NCBI RefSeq assembly: GCF_001938945.1
Contig: NZ_MKIO01000033.1
Coordinates: forward strand, 30,244-94,243
DNA from: Xaviernesmea rhizosphaerae
GTDB lineage: Bacteria; Pseudomonadota; Alphaproteobacteria; Rhizobiales; Rhizobiaceae
DNA length: 64,000 nucleotides
Direction of reading: 5' to 3'
Part shown: one piece after another, positions 20,769 to 29,558 of the stretch
Numbering within the stretch: position 1 is the first letter of the stretch
Layout: each line of letters starts with the position of its first letter
Program-made: the position numbers and the translations under genes
Notes under the pieces: model-generated
Told to the model about the DNA's origin: nothing
The model's input: only the letters and a program-made list of their open reading frames with translations
The model's database searches: none

Positions 20769-21545
20769 TCAGAAGAGGAAGTTCGACTCGCTGAGATCGG
20801 AAATCTTGACATTGGTCAGCGTCAGCGTATCGCCCGCCCCGTCATAGATGACCACATTGGCGCCCGATTGCTTCATGTGGCTCGAGCGCAGCGTGGCGAA
20901 GTCGTTGACATCGATGTCGAATCTCAGATCGACCAGATCGGCGCTGCTGCCCTTGGCCTTGAAATCGGTCACCTTGTCCTTGCCGAGGGAGAAAGCGAAG
21001 GTATCGCTGCCGGCGCCGCCGGTCAAAATGTCGTTGCCCGTGCCGCCCCAGAGCCAGTCCGCCCCGGCGCCGCCGATCAGCGTGTCCTTGCCGGCCTCGC
21101 CCCAGAGAGTGTCATTGCCGGCGCCGCCGTCGATGCGGTCATTGCCGTCAGCGCCCCACAGCCTGTCGTCGGCCGCCGAGCCCTTGATCGTGTCATTGCC
21201 GGACAGGAGCGTATCGAGAAACTGCTGGGTGCTGCCGCTGTCGATTGCCTTGGCGAGGTCGACGCCCTTTACCGACAGACCCTTGGCCTCGACAATCTTC
21301 TGGCCGCCTTCCACCATCGTCAGCCCGGTGATCGTGCCGCTCTTGATGCCGACCACTTCCCCCTTCGACTTGATGTAGACCAGCTTCGTGCCGGTAAAGC
21401 GCATGCTGTCGCCACTCGCATCCGAAAATGTGATGGCCGAAGGCAGGAACTGCTCCTTGTCGTAGTTCAGGATGGTCGAGAGGTCCTCCTGAGCCAGCTG
21501 GTAAAAATCGATTCCATATTTGCTCGAAAAGGTCACCGTTCCCAT
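20769..21545 (-). CDS. Small RTX (hemolysin-type) calcium-binding protein
   Basis: This 258-residue protein has a non-repeat N-terminal half, then about six glycine/aspartate-rich nonapeptide repeats (GNDRIDGGAGNDTLWGEAG and similar, roughly residues 115-185), and a C-terminal module ending NVKISDLSESNFLF. RTX repeats bind calcium outside the cell, and the C terminus is the usual type I secretion signal; no secretion genes are in the window. The start at 21545 is favoured because AAGGAG lies at proper spacing from it, whereas it abuts the ATG at 21551 directly. The C-terminal module closely resembles that of the RTX protein at 59.9-61.6 kb. Confidence 0.87.
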   Translation of the reverse strand: MGTVTFSSKYGIDFYQLAQEDLSTILNYDKEQFLPSAITFSDASGDSMRFTGTKLVYIKSKGEVVGIKSGTITGLTMVEGGQKIVEAKGLSVKGVDLAKAIDSGSTQQFLDTLLSGNDTIKGSAADDRLWGADGNDRIDGGAGNDTLWGEAGKDTLIGGAGADWLWGGTGNDILTGGAGSDTFAFSLGKDKVTDFKAKGSSADLVDLRFDIDVNDFATLRSSHMKQSGANVVIYDGAGDTLTLTNVKISDLSESNFLF

Positions 21546-21827
21546 ACCCATCTCCTTATTCGCGTTTGCAGTGAATTTTCCTTAATTCATGCAACCTTAT
21601 ACAGCAGGAAATGACCAAGGTCTTAATGGGCGGCGGCGGATCTCGGGACAATTTTCGACAAGCTTCCGTAAAATCCCAAAAGAGCAGTCTTATCAGCGCA
21701 CAAGCCGAAGGGCTGTGGCCGCCTGCGGGAACAAAGTCCCTGCTCTGCCGTTTACGGCGGGTCCGCAACGAACGGACCTGAAACGGCCCGGAACCCGTCT
21801 GCGGCCGAACGACCAAGGAGAGACATC

Positions 21828-21905
21828 ATGGGACGCTCAATTCTTCTCTGGCTTCTGGGAGTTCCGATCCCGGTGATCATCCTTCTCGCTCTGTTCCTGC
21901 GATAA
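21828..21905 (+). CDS. 25-residue single-span membrane peptide
   Basis: A 25-codon frame encodes MGRSILLWLLGV followed by a Pro-containing hydrophobic run (PIPVIILLALF) and a terminal Arg. An excellent ribosome site (AAGGAGAG) lies at the right distance from the ATG. The composition and the positively charged ends fit a small inner-membrane peptide. I recall similar tiny proteins in rhizobia and relatives but assign no function. It precedes a multi-pass membrane protein by about 110 bases, with a repeat element between them. Confidence 0.7.
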   Translation: MGRSILLWLLGVPIPVIILLALFLR

Positions 21906-21937
21906 GGCGCGCCGCGACAATTCAGAGTCGCCTGCCG

Positions 21938-22003
21938 CTTAAGTCTTTGTTTTTTCGCATGTCATCCTCGCAAAACCGGTCACTATCCTTGCGCGACATG
22001 CTC
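21938..22003 (+). repeat. Second-type rhizobial intergenic element (ACATGCTCT type)
   Basis: The copy begins TTAAGTCTTTGTTTTTTCGC, passes through GCAAAACCGGTCAC and ends GCGCGACATGCTCT, fifteen bases before the start of the downstream gene. Its close relative at 28101-28170 also lies just before a start codon. Confidence 0.75.
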
Positions 22004-22017
22004 TCGGGAGCCAGCCC

Positions 22018-22932
22018 ATGGTATCACATTCCTCGACCAATCTGATTGCATCGACCGCCGAATCGCCGACCTCCGCCGTCAGCTGGGGCGCGATTTTCGC
22101 CGGTGCCGTTGGCGCCACGGCGGTCACGCTCGTTCTGACGCTCGCCGGTTCGGCGCTCGGCCTGACGCTCGTCTCGCCTTTCCCCAATGAGTCCGTCTCC
22201 GCCTCCACCTTTGCGATTTCCACGGCCATCGGCCTGATCGTCATGCAGGTGCTGGCCTCGGCCTTCGGCGGCTATCTCGCCGGCCGCCTGCGCACCAAGT
22301 GGAGCGGGCTTCACAATGACGAAGTCTATTTCCGCGACACCGCTCATGGCATCCTGTCCTGGGCCATCGCCACGCTGGTCGCCGCCGGCATTCTCGGCTC
22401 GGTGATTTCGTCCACGGTCGGCACCGGCGTTCAGGCCGTGTCTTCCTTTGCCGGCTCCGCCACCTCGACGGCGGCAACGGCTGCCACGGCAACCGCTGCC
22501 GCGTCCGGCCGTACGGATGAGGCCGCGAACTATCTGGTCGATCGCCTGCTGCGCCCTGCAAACCCGGCAACGCCCGGCCAGCCCGGCCAGAATGCCGATG
22601 AAGATGCGGCCGCTCAGGTTTCGCGCATCCTGTGGAACGGCGCCACCACCGGCTCGATCCCGGAAGGTGACCGCACCTATCTGGCTCAGCTGATCGCCTC
22701 GCGCACCGGCCTGTCGGAAGCAGACGCCAATCGCCGCATCGACGAGACGCTGAAGAGCGCTGAAGACGCCAAGAACAAGGCCCAGCAGGCCGCCGAGACC
22801 GCCCGCAAGGCCAGCGCCTCGGCCGCTCTCTTCGGCACGCTGTCGTTGCTGATCGGCGCCATTGCCGCCGGTGTCGCCGCCGTCATGGGTGGTCGTCAGC
22901 GCGACGACGAGACCATGTATATCCGCATGTAA
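22018..22932 (+). CDS. Conserved multi-pass membrane protein of unknown function
   Basis: This 304-residue protein has glycine/alanine-rich membrane spans at about residues 20-50, 65-88 and 112-135. A long Ala/Thr-rich soluble stretch follows, including a coiled-coil-like DETLKSAEDAKNKAQQAAET, and a last span near residues 272-292. The C terminus is DDETMYIRM. Proteins like this occur in rhizobia without a defined role. The glycine-zipper spans suggest helix packing or oligomerisation. A hairpin terminator lies 25 bases beyond the stop, so the gene ends its transcription unit. Confidence 0.75.
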   Translation: MVSHSSTNLIASTAESPTSAVSWGAIFAGAVGATAVTLVLTLAGSALGLTLVSPFPNESVSASTFAISTAIGLIVMQVLASAFGGYLAGRLRTKWSGLHNDEVYFRDTAHGILSWAIATLVAAGILGSVISSTVGTGVQAVSSFAGSATSTAATAATATAAASGRTDEAANYLVDRLLRPANPATPGQPGQNADEDAAAQVSRILWNGATTGSIPEGDRTYLAQLIASRTGLSEADANRRIDETLKSAEDAKNKAQQAAETARKASASAALFGTLSLLIGAIAAGVAAVMGGRQRDDETMYIRM

Positions 22933-22957
22933 CCTCTGCGGAGCCAGCACAGACGCG

Positions 22958-22986
22958 AAAAGGCGGGTCGCAAGGCCCGCTTTTTT
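22958..22986 (+). terminator. Rho-independent terminator with GNRA loop
   Basis: The stem AAAGGCGGGTC/GGCCCGCTTT closes a GCAA tetraloop and continues into T's. It ends the transcription unit of the membrane protein gene and argues against a GTG start at 22987 for the next gene. Confidence 0.85.
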
Positions 22987-23034
22987 GTGTCTGCTTTAAA
23001 TGTGTTTAAGATCCGCTGGTTAGAATTCCGGCGG

Positions 23035-24120
23035 ATGTTTGTACGTGAAGGACATGCTTTGACGGTTGCACGGCGGCTTGCGTGGCAGATGACCATCCGC
23101 GGCGGGCTGGCGCTGTCCTTCGGCCTGGCGGCCTGCGGCCTGATGCAGCAGGCGCGTGGCATGGGGACGATCCTGACCCTTCACCGTGTGCGCCCGGCAC
23201 AGGCCGATCGCTTTGCGCCCAATGCCCATCTGGAAGTTACGCCTGATTTTCTCGATGCCGCCCTTCAGCGCCTGAAGGCATCGGGCGTGTCGCTGGTCGA
23301 TCTGGACGAGATCGCGGCACGCCGGAGAGAGGCGGATCGATCCCCTGCCGATCGCCCGCCATTCGTCGCCGTGACACTGGATGATGGCTACCGCGACAAT
23401 CTCGACCATGCCGCGCCGGTCTTTGCCCGCCACAACGTGCCCTTCACCGTCTTCGTGGTCGAAGGATTTGCCCGCCGCCGGCAAAGCCCCTGGTGGGAGA
23501 CGCTCGCCGCACTCCTCGGAAGCAGAACCTCCCTGCCCGACCCCTTTACCAAGCAGGCGGGCGCGATCTTGGACCTTTCCACACCCGCCGGCAAGCAGCG
23601 CGCCTTCGACCGGCTCGCCGCCCACATTCGCGGCAGCACCGATGAGGCGGCCGCCATTCTTACGCTGAACCGGGCTGCGGAGAGAGAAGGCCTTTACCCT
23701 GCTGCGCTGACGGAAAGGCTGATGCTGGACGAACGGGGACTGATCGCGCTGGCGCGCAGCCCGGGCGCAAATCTGGGCGCCCATACCGTCACCCACAGGG
23801 CGCTGGCGCCGCTGGACGACGCGGCAGCAGAGGCCGAAATCGCCGCATCAGCCCGCTTCATCGCCGATCTGACCGGCCAGCCTGCGCGCCACTTCGCCTT
23901 TCCCTACGGCGATGCCCCGGCCGTCAGCCTGCGCGATCAGGCTCTGGTGCTGAAACATGGCATGCATGGCTACACCACCCGGCCCGGGACGATCACGATG
24001 GCGAGCCTCCCCGGCGGCCTGCCGCGCGTCTCCGTCAATGGCCACTATCAGCGCCCCTGGCAACTCGCAGCACTGGTCACGGGCATCCCCTTCCGCCTGA
24101 GGGGACGCGCTTCGGACTGA
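23035..24120 (+). CDS. Polysaccharide deacetylase family protein (NodB homology)
   Basis: This 361-residue protein carries the carbohydrate esterase 4/NodB signature: VAVTLDDGYRDNL (catalytic and metal Asp), NVPFTVFVVEG, GAHTVTHRAL (metal His pair) and HFAFPYGD. Such enzymes remove acetyl groups from polysaccharides or lipid-linked sugars; the substrate here is unknown. The N-terminal segment has a hydrophobic stretch (about residues 20-40) that could be an anchor. I chose the ATG at 23035; a GTG at 22987 would fall in a terminator T-tract, and the ATG at 23089 is another option. Confidence 0.85.
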   Translation: MFVREGHALTVARRLAWQMTIRGGLALSFGLAACGLMQQARGMGTILTLHRVRPAQADRFAPNAHLEVTPDFLDAALQRLKASGVSLVDLDEIAARRREADRSPADRPPFVAVTLDDGYRDNLDHAAPVFARHNVPFTVFVVEGFARRRQSPWWETLAALLGSRTSLPDPFTKQAGAILDLSTPAGKQRAFDRLAAHIRGSTDEAAAILTLNRAAEREGLYPAALTERLMLDERGLIALARSPGANLGAHTVTHRALAPLDDAAAEAEIAASARFIADLTGQPARHFAFPYGDAPAVSLRDQALVLKHGMHGYTTRPGTITMASLPGGLPRVSVNGHYQRPWQLAALVTGIPFRLRGRASD

Positions 24121-24150
24121 AGACCCTTGATCCGTCCGCTGCTCCAGGTT

Positions 24151-24210
24151 TTTGCTTTTGCATCGGATGCTTGTGGAAAAGCGGTTCCGACTTCTTGATC
24201 CGATGACTTG
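24151..24210. repeat. Degenerate rhizobial palindromic intergenic element
   Basis: A diverged copy (GCATCGGATGCTTGTGGAAA ... TTGATCCGATGACTT) lies between the convergent deacetylase and pdxH genes. Confidence 0.6.
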
Positions 24211-24255
24211 ATTTCCGTCTCGGATCGGGCCGCCGGCCGATCCGGCCTCCTCTTC

Positions 24256-24876
24256 TCAGGGATACATGCGCACCTTGCTCCAGCTTCCCTCCGGCTCCGG
24301 CCTGCGGAACTCGATGCGGTCATGCAGCCGGAATGCGCCGTCCTTCCAGAATTCGATCGACACCGGTCGGATGCGGAAGCCCGACCAGTAGGAAGGCCGC
24401 GGGATCTCGCCGATCGCATGGCGCGCGGTGAATTCGGCCACGGCCTTTTCCAAGGCGAACCGGCTTTCCAGCGGGCGCGACTGTTTCGACGCCCAGGCGC
24501 CGATGCGGCTGCCGCGCGGGCGGGAGCGGAAATAGGCATCCGCCTCTTCCTCGCTCACCACCTCGACCGGCCCGCGCAGGCGCACCTGCCGGCGCAGCGA
24601 TTTCCAGTGGAAGCACATGGCAGCTTTCCGGGTGGCCAGAATTTCGCAGCCTTTCTGACTTTCGAAATTCGTGTAGAAGACGAAGCCGCGCGAATCGAAC
24701 TCCTTCAGGAGAACCATGCGCACATTCGGCAGGCCATCCTCATCCACCGTTGCGAGCGCCACGGCGCTCGGATCGTTCAGTTCACTCGACGTCGCTTCCT
24801 TCAGCCAGAGATCGAAGAGGGAAAGCGGCTCGTCCATGTCGGTGAAGTCACCGGTTGTTAACCCAATCTCCGTCAT
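24256..24876 (-). CDS. pdxH: Pyridoxamine 5'-phosphate oxidase
   Basis: This 206-residue FMN enzyme oxidises pyridoxine or pyridoxamine phosphate to pyridoxal phosphate. Hallmarks are [24 protein letters not shown], the FMN-binding [23 protein letters not shown], and the C-terminal [17 protein letters not shown] ... RLHDRIEF. The start at 24876 follows GGAAAGGAAA; the open frame to 25080 upstream runs into the divergent lipoprotein gene and is not used. Confidence 0.97.
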   Translation of the reverse strand: MTEIGLTTGDFTDMDEPLSLFDLWLKEATSSELNDPSAVALATVDEDGLPNVRMVLLKEFDSRGFVFYTNFESQKGCEILATRKAAMCFHWKSLRRQVRLRGPVEVVSEEEADAYFRSRPRGSRIGAWASKQSRPLESRFALEKAVAEFTARHAIGEIPRPSYWSGFRIRPVSIEFWKDGAFRLHDRIEFRRPEPEGSWSKVRMYP

Positions 24877-25040
24877 ATTTCCTTTCCGTGCCGCTGTGGC
24901 AGGACCGACACAGCCGATCGACCCGAATCCACCGCGGCGCTTTGCTGATGCGGCCGGCTTTTCCCGCGGCCGACACATTGACGCCGTGCCAAGCTGACAG
25001 GAATGCCGTGCAAGACATAGCAAAAGGGATCGGTGGGACA

Positions 25041-25451
25041 ATGGCTTTCTCGTGCCTGCGGCTGATTGCCCTGTCGGCAATGGGCATGATGCTGAGCGGC
25101 TGCTTCGGAACCGGCGCTGACCTGGCCAACAGCATCGACACCAGCCTGTCGACCGGCGCCATTCCCAAAACGGTCGCCAGCAATGACATGGCCGACGCCG
25201 TGACCGTGAAAGACGCGGTGTCGCAGGCCGACCCCGCCTCCGTGTCTGGCGCGCCCATCCCCTGGGCCAACAGCGCCTCCGGCAGCGCCGGCGTCATCGA
25301 GCGCGTGGAAGAGCGGCGTGACGGCGCGCGCGTCTGTCGCAGCTTCACCACCACCCGCCATTCCTACCAGGGGATCGCCAAGTTCGACGGCGACACCTGC
25401 CTCGACGGCAATGGCGTCTGGGTGGTCAACAGCTTCTCCGCCCGCAGCTAA
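25041..25451 (+). CDS. RT0821/Lpp0805-like surface lipoprotein
   Basis: This 136-residue lipoprotein has a short signal ending in the lipobox LSGC (Cys at about residue 21). A low-complexity linker follows, then a C-terminal domain with a cysteine pair ([16 protein letters not shown] ... [11 protein letters not shown]). It resembles the small RT0821/Lpp0805 surface antigens seen across alphaproteobacteria, whose role is unknown. The ATG at 25041 begins the lipoprotein signal. It is divergent from pdxH, an arrangement familiar in rhizobia. Confidence 0.82.
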   Translation: MAFSCLRLIALSAMGMMLSGCFGTGADLANSIDTSLSTGAIPKTVASNDMADAVTVKDAVSQADPASVSGAPIPWANSASGSAGVIERVEERRDGARVCRSFTTTRHSYQGIAKFDGDTCLDGNGVWVVNSFSARS

Positions 25452-25734
25452 ACCACCCTGCCCCCCCGTCTTGCGGAGGCGGCTGCCCCGTCGCGCCCGG
25501 CCGCCATTTCGGGACGCAAAGGCCTGCGCGGTTAACCACGATCACAAAGAAACGGGGTCAAGGCGCGCCAATGCAGGCGATCGGCGCCTGAAAGCAACAC
25601 CACCTTAAGCTTCTGCTTTTCATTCTCGGTTCAAACGCATTTCGCGGGGATGCGAGGGGATAAGGAGATGACGCAGCGTCGTTTTCGCCGCCCCCGGCAG
25701 CCTTTGCGGGCAGGAAGCGGAGCGAACGAGAGAC

Positions 25735-26901
25735 ATGCGCGATCCCTATGCCACTCTGGGTGTGCGCCGCAATGCCGGCGCGGAAGAGATCAAGGCCGCC
25801 TTCCGCAATCTCGCGAAGACTGTCCATCCCGACGTCAATCCTGACGATCCCACGGCCGCCGCACGCTTTGCCGAGATCGGCCGCGCCTATGAGGTGCTGC
25901 GCGACCCCACCCTGCGCAACCGCTATGACGAGGCCCGGCGCGCCGCGGATCTGCGGCGCATGGAAGAGATGAAGCGCCGCATGGGCTTCAAGGAGCAGAC
26001 AGTGGATGCGGAAACCGCCGAGGAGGCGGTGAGCCGCATCTTCGCCTCCGAAAGCCGGGTGCGCGCCCGTGCGGCCGGCGGCGGCGCGGCCCAGCCGCGC
26101 CACCACGCGCCTGCGCCCGAACCGGAGCGCGCGACCGCATCGCCGCAATATCAGCAGGGACCTGCTACCGCCCAGGAGGCCGGGCCACAGCCCGCCTCGG
26201 TGCATGCCTTCAACCAGCAACAGCAGCAACAGTCCGGCAGCCAGGCCTCGCGCCGTTCCGAGCCAGAGGTGAAAACCGATGCGGAATTCCCGGCCGGCGA
26301 GGCAGATGCCGGCGATGGCGAACGCGGCACGATCGGCGGGCTGATGCGGCGCCTGCGCGAAGGGCTGCAGAAGCCCAAGCCCGCAGGGCAGCCGAAAGCC
26401 CCCGACCTCTTCGCCACCGTCGAGGTGACGATCGCGGAAATCATGCGGCGCGAAAAGGTCGACGTGCCCCTGCCCGAGGATCGTGTGGCCCGCGTCACGC
26501 TGGTGCCGGGCACCACCGATGGCAGCGTGCTCCAGCTCAAGGAGCAAGGCTATCGCTTGCCGGGCCATCTGCCGGGCGATCTCGTCGTCTACATTCGCGC
26601 CATGGATGATCCCCGCTTTGAGATCGACGGCTACGATCTGCGCACCGAAGTGCCGATCGCTCTCGGCGATGCCGTTCTGGGGTGCAAGCTCACCGTTCCC
26701 ACGCTCTCCGGCGACAAGGTTCTGACCGTCCAGCCATGGACGGGACCGGACAAGCCTTTCCGCCTGGCAGGCCAAGGGCTCGATGACGGTCATGGCCGGC
26801 GCGGCGATCTTGTCGTCACGCTTCGGCTGTCGCTGGGCGACAAGCCGGACGAAAGGCTCATCGATCTCATGCGCAGCCAGAAGAACGGTCTGGTTTTGTA
26901 A
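25735..26901 (+). CDS. DnaJ-like co-chaperone (no zinc finger)
   Basis: This 388-residue protein starts with a J domain (residues 1-65, HPD motif in VHPDVNPDD) that would stimulate a DnaK-type Hsp70. A long Pro/Gln/Ala-rich linker follows, with a run of six Gln near residue 165, and then a DnaJ C-terminal substrate-binding domain (about residues 225-375). The cysteine-rich zinc finger of classical DnaJ is absent, so it is of the CbpA-like class. The ATG at 25735 follows GAGAGAC. A hairpin terminator lies about 115 bases after the stop, and fabI follows. Confidence 0.9.
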   Translation: MRDPYATLGVRRNAGAEEIKAAFRNLAKTVHPDVNPDDPTAAARFAEIGRAYEVLRDPTLRNRYDEARRAADLRRMEEMKRRMGFKEQTVDAETAEEAVSRIFASESRVRARAAGGGAAQPRHHAPAPEPERATASPQYQQGPATAQEAGPQPASVHAFNQQQQQQSGSQASRRSEPEVKTDAEFPAGEADAGDGERGTIGGLMRRLREGLQKPKPAGQPKAPDLFATVEVTIAEIMRREKVDVPLPEDRVARVTLVPGTTDGSVLQLKEQGYRLPGHLPGDLVVYIRAMDDPRFEIDGYDLRTEVPIALGDAVLGCKLTVPTLSGDKVLTVQPWTGPDKPFRLAGQGLDDGHGRRGDLVVTLRLSLGDKPDERLIDLMRSQKNGLVL

Positions 26902-27015
26902 CAGCTCCATGACGCTTCGCCGGGACTGACCCATTATTACGGGGACTAACAGTTCCTGATCCGGGCCGCGCTTGAACCGCCGCAGGGCCTATGCCATAGC
27001 CAAATCTGAGGAAAC

Positions 27016-27050
27016 GGGCCCGCCCGCCAAGCCAGGCGGCAGGCCCTTTT
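27016..27050 (+). terminator. Rho-independent terminator after the DnaJ-like gene
   Basis: A GC-rich hairpin (GGGCCCGCCCGCC against GGCGGCAGGCCC, one mismatch and one bulge) ends in TTTT. It isolates the DnaJ-like gene from fabI. Confidence 0.75.
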
Positions 27051-27115
27051 CAATGCATCAAATCTTGATGTCCAGGCCTTTTGCGCCGGCGGACAAGCGT
27101 ATCGAGGGCTAGAGA

Positions 27116-27934
27116 ATGACCCAGACGAGCGGCCTGATGGCGGGCAAACGCGGCATCATCATGGGCGTCGCCAACAACAGGTCCATTGCCTGGGGCATCG
27201 CCAAGGCCATCCATGCACAGGGCGGCGAAATCGCCTTTACCCACCAGGGCGACGCGTTGAAGAAGCGCGTGGAGCCCCTGGCAGCCGAAATCGGCGCCGT
27301 GATGGCCGGCCATTGCGACGTCTCCGACGAGGCTTCGATCGACGCCGTCTTCGACAATATCGAGAAGCTCTGGGGCAAGATCGACTTTTTGGTCCATGCC
27401 ATCGGCTTTTCCGACAAGGACGAGCTGACCGGCCGCTATGTCGATACCTCGCCCGACAATTTCGCCAAGACCATGCAGATCTCGGTCTATTCCTTCACCT
27501 CGGTCGCGCGCCGGGCGGAGAAGCTGATGACCGAGGGCGGCTCGCTTCTGACCATGACCTATTACGGCGCCGAAAAGGTGATGCCGAACTACAATGTCAT
27601 GGGCGTCGCCAAGGCCGCGCTCGAAGCCAGCGTCAAATATCTTGCCGTGGATCTCGGCCCGAAGAACATCCGCGTCAACGCCATTTCGGCCGGCCCGATC
27701 AAGACGCTCGCCGCCTCGGGCATCGGCGATTTCCGCTATATTCTCAAGTGGAACGAATATAACGCCCCGCTGCGCCGCACCGTCACGATCGAAGAAGTCG
27801 GCGATGTCGGCCTGTATTTCCTCTGCGATCTCTCGCGCTCTGTCACCGGCGAAGTGCATCATGCCGATAGCGGCTATCATGTCGTCGGCATGAAGGCGGT
27901 GGACGCGCCTGATATCAGCGTCGTCAAGGACTGA
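27116..27934 (+). CDS. fabI: Enoyl-[acyl-carrier-protein] reductase (NADH)
   Basis: FabI, 272 residues, reduces enoyl-ACP in the last step of each fatty-acid elongation cycle and is the target of triclosan and isoniazid-type inhibitors. It has the SDR-like GVANNRSIAWGIA cofactor loop, the catalytic Tyr-x6-Lys pattern (YNVMGVAKAALE), and ISAGPIKTLAASGI. The ATG at 27116 has a weak site (AGGGCTAGAGA). A terminator follows 36 bases past the stop, so it is a single-gene unit. Confidence 0.96.
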   Translation: MTQTSGLMAGKRGIIMGVANNRSIAWGIAKAIHAQGGEIAFTHQGDALKKRVEPLAAEIGAVMAGHCDVSDEASIDAVFDNIEKLWGKIDFLVHAIGFSDKDELTGRYVDTSPDNFAKTMQISVYSFTSVARRAEKLMTEGGSLLTMTYYGAEKVMPNYNVMGVAKAALEASVKYLAVDLGPKNIRVNAISAGPIKTLAASGIGDFRYILKWNEYNAPLRRTVTIEEVGDVGLYFLCDLSRSVTGEVHHADSGYHVVGMKAVDAPDISVVKD

Positions 27935-27970
27935 TCCAGTCGATCCCGCATCAGCAGGGTCTTTTTACGA

Positions 27971-28007
27971 AAGGCGGGCATGTCCATCACGGCAGCCCGC
28001 CTTTTCC
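27971..28007 (+). terminator. Rho-independent terminator of fabI
   Basis: Perfect 9-bp arms (AAGGCGGGC/GCCCGCCTT) around a 15-nt loop, followed by T's. Confidence 0.85.
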
Positions 28008-28100
28008 ATGTCCGCAAAAGCGCGGCCCCGCGCAAAAGCCCCTCCCCTTGGACATTGACCTGTCTTAAAGCATATTGCGATCTTTCAGATTCACCTTACA

Positions 28101-28170
28101 TGCTTTAAGTCTTTGTTTTGTCACATGTCGTTATCGCAAAGCCGGTAACCACGTCTGCGCGACATGCTCT
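28101..28170 (+). repeat. Second-type rhizobial intergenic element (ACATGCTCT type)
   Basis: The copy begins TGCTTTAAGTCTTTGTTTTG, runs through TCGTTATCGCAAAGCCGGTA and ends GCGCGACATGCTCT, about 80 bases upstream of the phosphatase start. Confidence 0.75.
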
Positions 28171-28248
28171 GGAAGCCGCGCAGAACCACCGTAGGACATC
28201 GGCCGGCGGCCTGAAGCCGTCCGATGCCAGCAAGGGAGACCGTGCCAC

Positions 28249-28833
28249 GTGCTGATCTATGTCATCCGTCATGGCCAGACCGACTGGAATGCCGAACTTC
28301 GCCTGCAGGGCCAGCGCGACATTGCCCTGAACGACCTGGGACGGCAGCAGGCCACCGGCAATGGCGAAGCCCTCGGGCGGCTGCTCGGCGCCGATGCGGC
28401 CCATTTCGACTATGTCAGCAGCCCGCTATGGCGCACACGCGAGACGATGGAGCGGCTGCGAACCGCAATGGGACTTGCCCCCGATGGCTACCGCACCGAC
28501 GCACGGCTGAAGGAAGTCTCGTTCGGGGACTGGGAGGGGCTGACGCTGCCGGAGGTCGAGGCCCGCGATCCGCAGCGGCTCGCCGCGCGCGATGCGTCCA
28601 AATGGGACTTCCTGCCGCCCGGCGCGGAGGCCGAAAGCTATGAGATCCTCTCATGGCGGGTGGCGTCCTGGCTGTCCGAGGTCGACAGGCCGACCGTTTG
28701 CGTCTGCCATGGCGGCGTTATCCGCAGCCTGTTCAAGCTGGTGGGCGGCATGGATGGAGACGAGGCCGCACTCGGCGCCATTCCGCAGGACCGGATCCTG
28801 CTGCTGCGCGACGGCGCGATTGGCTGGCTCTAG
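28249..28833 (+). CDS. Histidine phosphatase (phosphoglycerate mutase-like) protein
   Basis: This 194-residue enzyme has the RHG catalytic motif at the very start (YVIRHGQTDWNAE) and the second catalytic His in VCVCHGGVIRSL. It is probably a small-molecule or sugar-phosphate phosphatase rather than a glycolytic mutase. Translation starts at GTG (28249), with AGGGAG about twelve bases upstream. In rhizobia a phosphatase of this type commonly follows fabI and precedes aroC; here a GGDEF-EAL gene and a DUF1344 gene come in between. Confidence 0.9.
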   Translation: MLIYVIRHGQTDWNAELRLQGQRDIALNDLGRQQATGNGEALGRLLGADAAHFDYVSSPLWRTRETMERLRTAMGLAPDGYRTDARLKEVSFGDWEGLTLPEVEARDPQRLAARDASKWDFLPPGAEAESYEILSWRVASWLSEVDRPTVCVCHGGVIRSLFKLVGGMDGDEAALGAIPQDRILLLRDGAIGWL

Positions 28834-28926
28834 ACAAGGTGGCTGCGCAGCACGGGTGCCTTTGCCTGGGAGGCAACGGACAGGACCAATCGACGACGGC
28901 CCCATCCGCTGCGAAGCCGGCGCTGT

Positions 28927-29187
28927 TTATTTGACGATTTCCAGATCGTTGATGACACGCTTGCCGTCGACTTCGGTGTAGAAGACCACGACCTTGACGC
29001 CGGCCTTCAGCCCGTCGAAGTCAAATTCCTCGGGCGCCTGGTAGCTCTTGCCGTCATCGAGATGAAGGCTGAGCTTGTCGGTATCGACGCTGGTGATGGT
29101 CGCTTCCACATCCGCGCTCTCGGCGAAGGCCGCCAGCGGCGAGAAGACGGCGGCTGCGGCCATCAGGGTCACTACAACAAAACGCAT
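28927..29187 (-). CDS. DUF1344 family periplasmic protein
   Basis: This 86-residue protein has a signal peptide (MRFVVVTLMAAAAVFSPLAAFA) and a small beta-rich domain (VEATITSVDTDKLSLHLDDGKSYQAP ... GVKVVVFYTEVDGKRVINDLEIV) typical of DUF1344, a short alphaproteobacterial family without a known function. The ATG at 29187 is preceded by GAGGAGAGC; the longer frame to 29334 is upstream DNA. It is divergent from the large GGDEF-EAL gene. Confidence 0.88.
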   Translation of the reverse strand: MRFVVVTLMAAAAVFSPLAAFAESADVEATITSVDTDKLSLHLDDGKSYQAPEEFDFDGLKAGVKVVVFYTEVDGKRVINDLEIVK

Positions 29188-29558
29188 CCCGCTCTCCTCA
29201 CCGAAAGGCCGATCGCTGCCGGCCCGCATCACCCTTGGACATCGATAAAAGCCGCTCAAACCTGCCCGAAGCCGATTTCTGTACGCCGCGAGGCGGTGAA
29301 ACGGGCTTGTCTCGAAACGATGCATGTTCGGCACGGAGCGATGTTTGGCGTGTCATTGTGGCGAAAATCGCCCGATGTGGTGACAAATCGATGAACCGTC
29401 AAAACTAATTCGTAAGGTATACAATCAGTTAACAAGATCTGCCGAATTTCTGCCACGGTTGCAGACTCATGCGGCTGCATAACCCGCTTAGGAAAAGCTT
29501 AGCGCTTTCCTTCTAGCTTGAGGCCAGATTTCATCACCTTCAAGCAATAGGGGCCGTT
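29188..29558. other. Divergent promoter region, DUF1344 / GGDEF-EAL
   Basis: No gene is seen in this moderately AT-rich gap. A short inverted repeat (GGAAAAGC ... GCGCTTTCC) lies about 45 bases before the TTG start of the plus-strand gene and could be a regulatory site. Confidence 0.45.

Larger units (their letters stand above)
27935..28248. other. Intergenic region with terminator and repeat
   Basis: This gap between fabI and the phosphatase gene holds the fabI terminator near its left end and a second-type palindromic element near its middle. No gene is seen. Confidence 0.6.

Noticed and set aside
22987..23034. GTG at 22987 as the start of the deacetylase gene
   Set aside because: It lies in the T-tract of the preceding terminator and lacks a ribosome site, so the ATG at 23035 is preferred.
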